DNA of 6,475 nt from Lachnospiraceae bacterium UBA1258 (lineage in GTDB: Bacteria > Bacillota > Clostridia > Lachnospirales > Lachnospiraceae): assembly GCA_002308235.1 (NCBI GenBank), contig DBVS01000142.1, forward strand, positions 3,450-9,924. The letters are read 5' to 3'. Made by a program: the position numbers and the translations under genes. Of this stretch, positions 6,355-6,475 are shown piece after piece. The first letter of the stretch is position 1. Each line of letters starts with the position of its first letter. The notes under the pieces are model-generated. The model made no database searches and was not told the DNA's origin. It saw only the letters and a program-made list of their open reading frames with translations.

Positions 6355-6358
6355 AAAG

Positions 6359-6364
6359 AGAGGA
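6359..6364 (+). promoter_or_regulatory. Ribosome binding site of ridA
   Basis: AGAGGA lies 7 bases before the ATG at 6372, in the 17-base gap after the preceding gene. There is no sign of a separate promoter, supporting cotranscription with the small protein and the AraC gene. Confidence 0.65.
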
Positions 6365-6371
6365 ATTTTAT

Positions 6372-6475
6372 ATGAAAACAATATCTACAGAGAAGGCTCC
6401 CGGAGCAATCGGACCTTATTCACAGGGAATCGTTGCGAACGGTTTTTTATTTGCATCGGGACAGATCGCCATCAT
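6372..6475 (+). CDS. ridA: RidA/YjgF-family enamine/imine deaminase, N-terminal part, cut by window end
   Basis: The first 34 residues are visible and match the opening of the RidA (YjgF/YER057c/UK114) family: TEKAPGAIGPYSQGIVANG (6-24) followed by FLFASGQIAI (25-34). Family members are cytoplasmic trimers of about 125 residues. They hydrolyse reactive enamines and imines such as 2-aminoacrylate made by PLP enzymes, protecting those enzymes from damage. The substrate-binding Arg near residue 105 lies outside the window, so deaminase activity cannot be confirmed here. The gene follows the small unknown protein by 17 bases and is probably transcribed from the AraC promoter. Other RidA-superfamily subgroups lack activity, and the visible part favours RidA itself without proving it. 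Confidence 0.9.
   Translation, partial: MKTISTEKAPGAIGPYSQGIVANGFLFASGQIAI

Overview
The window looks like chromosomal DNA from an anaerobic, gut-type member of the Firmicutes, most likely Lachnospiraceae (Butyrivibrio/Roseburia-like). This is inferred from purine-rich Shine-Dalgarno (SD) sites, sigma-A-like promoters, a family-1 solute-binding protein, LytS-class kinases with 7TM sensors, a REC-wHTH-BTAD response regulator and a cupin-AraC regulator. No search was run, so the taxonomy is provisional.

Layout: (1) 1-702, plus strand: C-terminal part of an extracellular solute-binding protein whose start lies outside the window. (2) 723-751: a perfect 12-bp hairpin with T-runs on both strands, serving as a shared terminator for two convergent units. 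(3) 763-5105, minus strand: a three-gene signalling operon in the order response regulator, histidine-kinase-like protein with a replaced phosphoacceptor His, intact histidine kinase. (4) 5106-5281: a compact divergent control region with two outward-facing promoters sharing the same 10-base -10 sequence. (5) 5282 to the end, plus strand: an AraC-family regulator, a small protein of unknown function, and the start of a RidA enamine/imine deaminase gene, all tightly spaced and probably one transcript.

Working model: the intact kinase (7TM plus extracellular domain, His452) senses an external cue and passes phosphate to Asp54 of the response regulator. The regulator then acts on DNA through a SARP-like winged helix and BTAD module. 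The kinase-like partner keeps its ATP-binding boxes but has Asp in place of His in the H-box, and its gene overlaps the intact kinase gene by four bases. This suggests a heteromeric kinase pair in which one subunit cannot accept phosphate itself. That pair is the most interesting thing in the window. The individual families are all known; what may be new is the specific degenerate/intact arrangement. No mobile elements, CRISPR arrays, tRNAs or rRNAs were seen, and no stretch over 300 bases lacks a gene.
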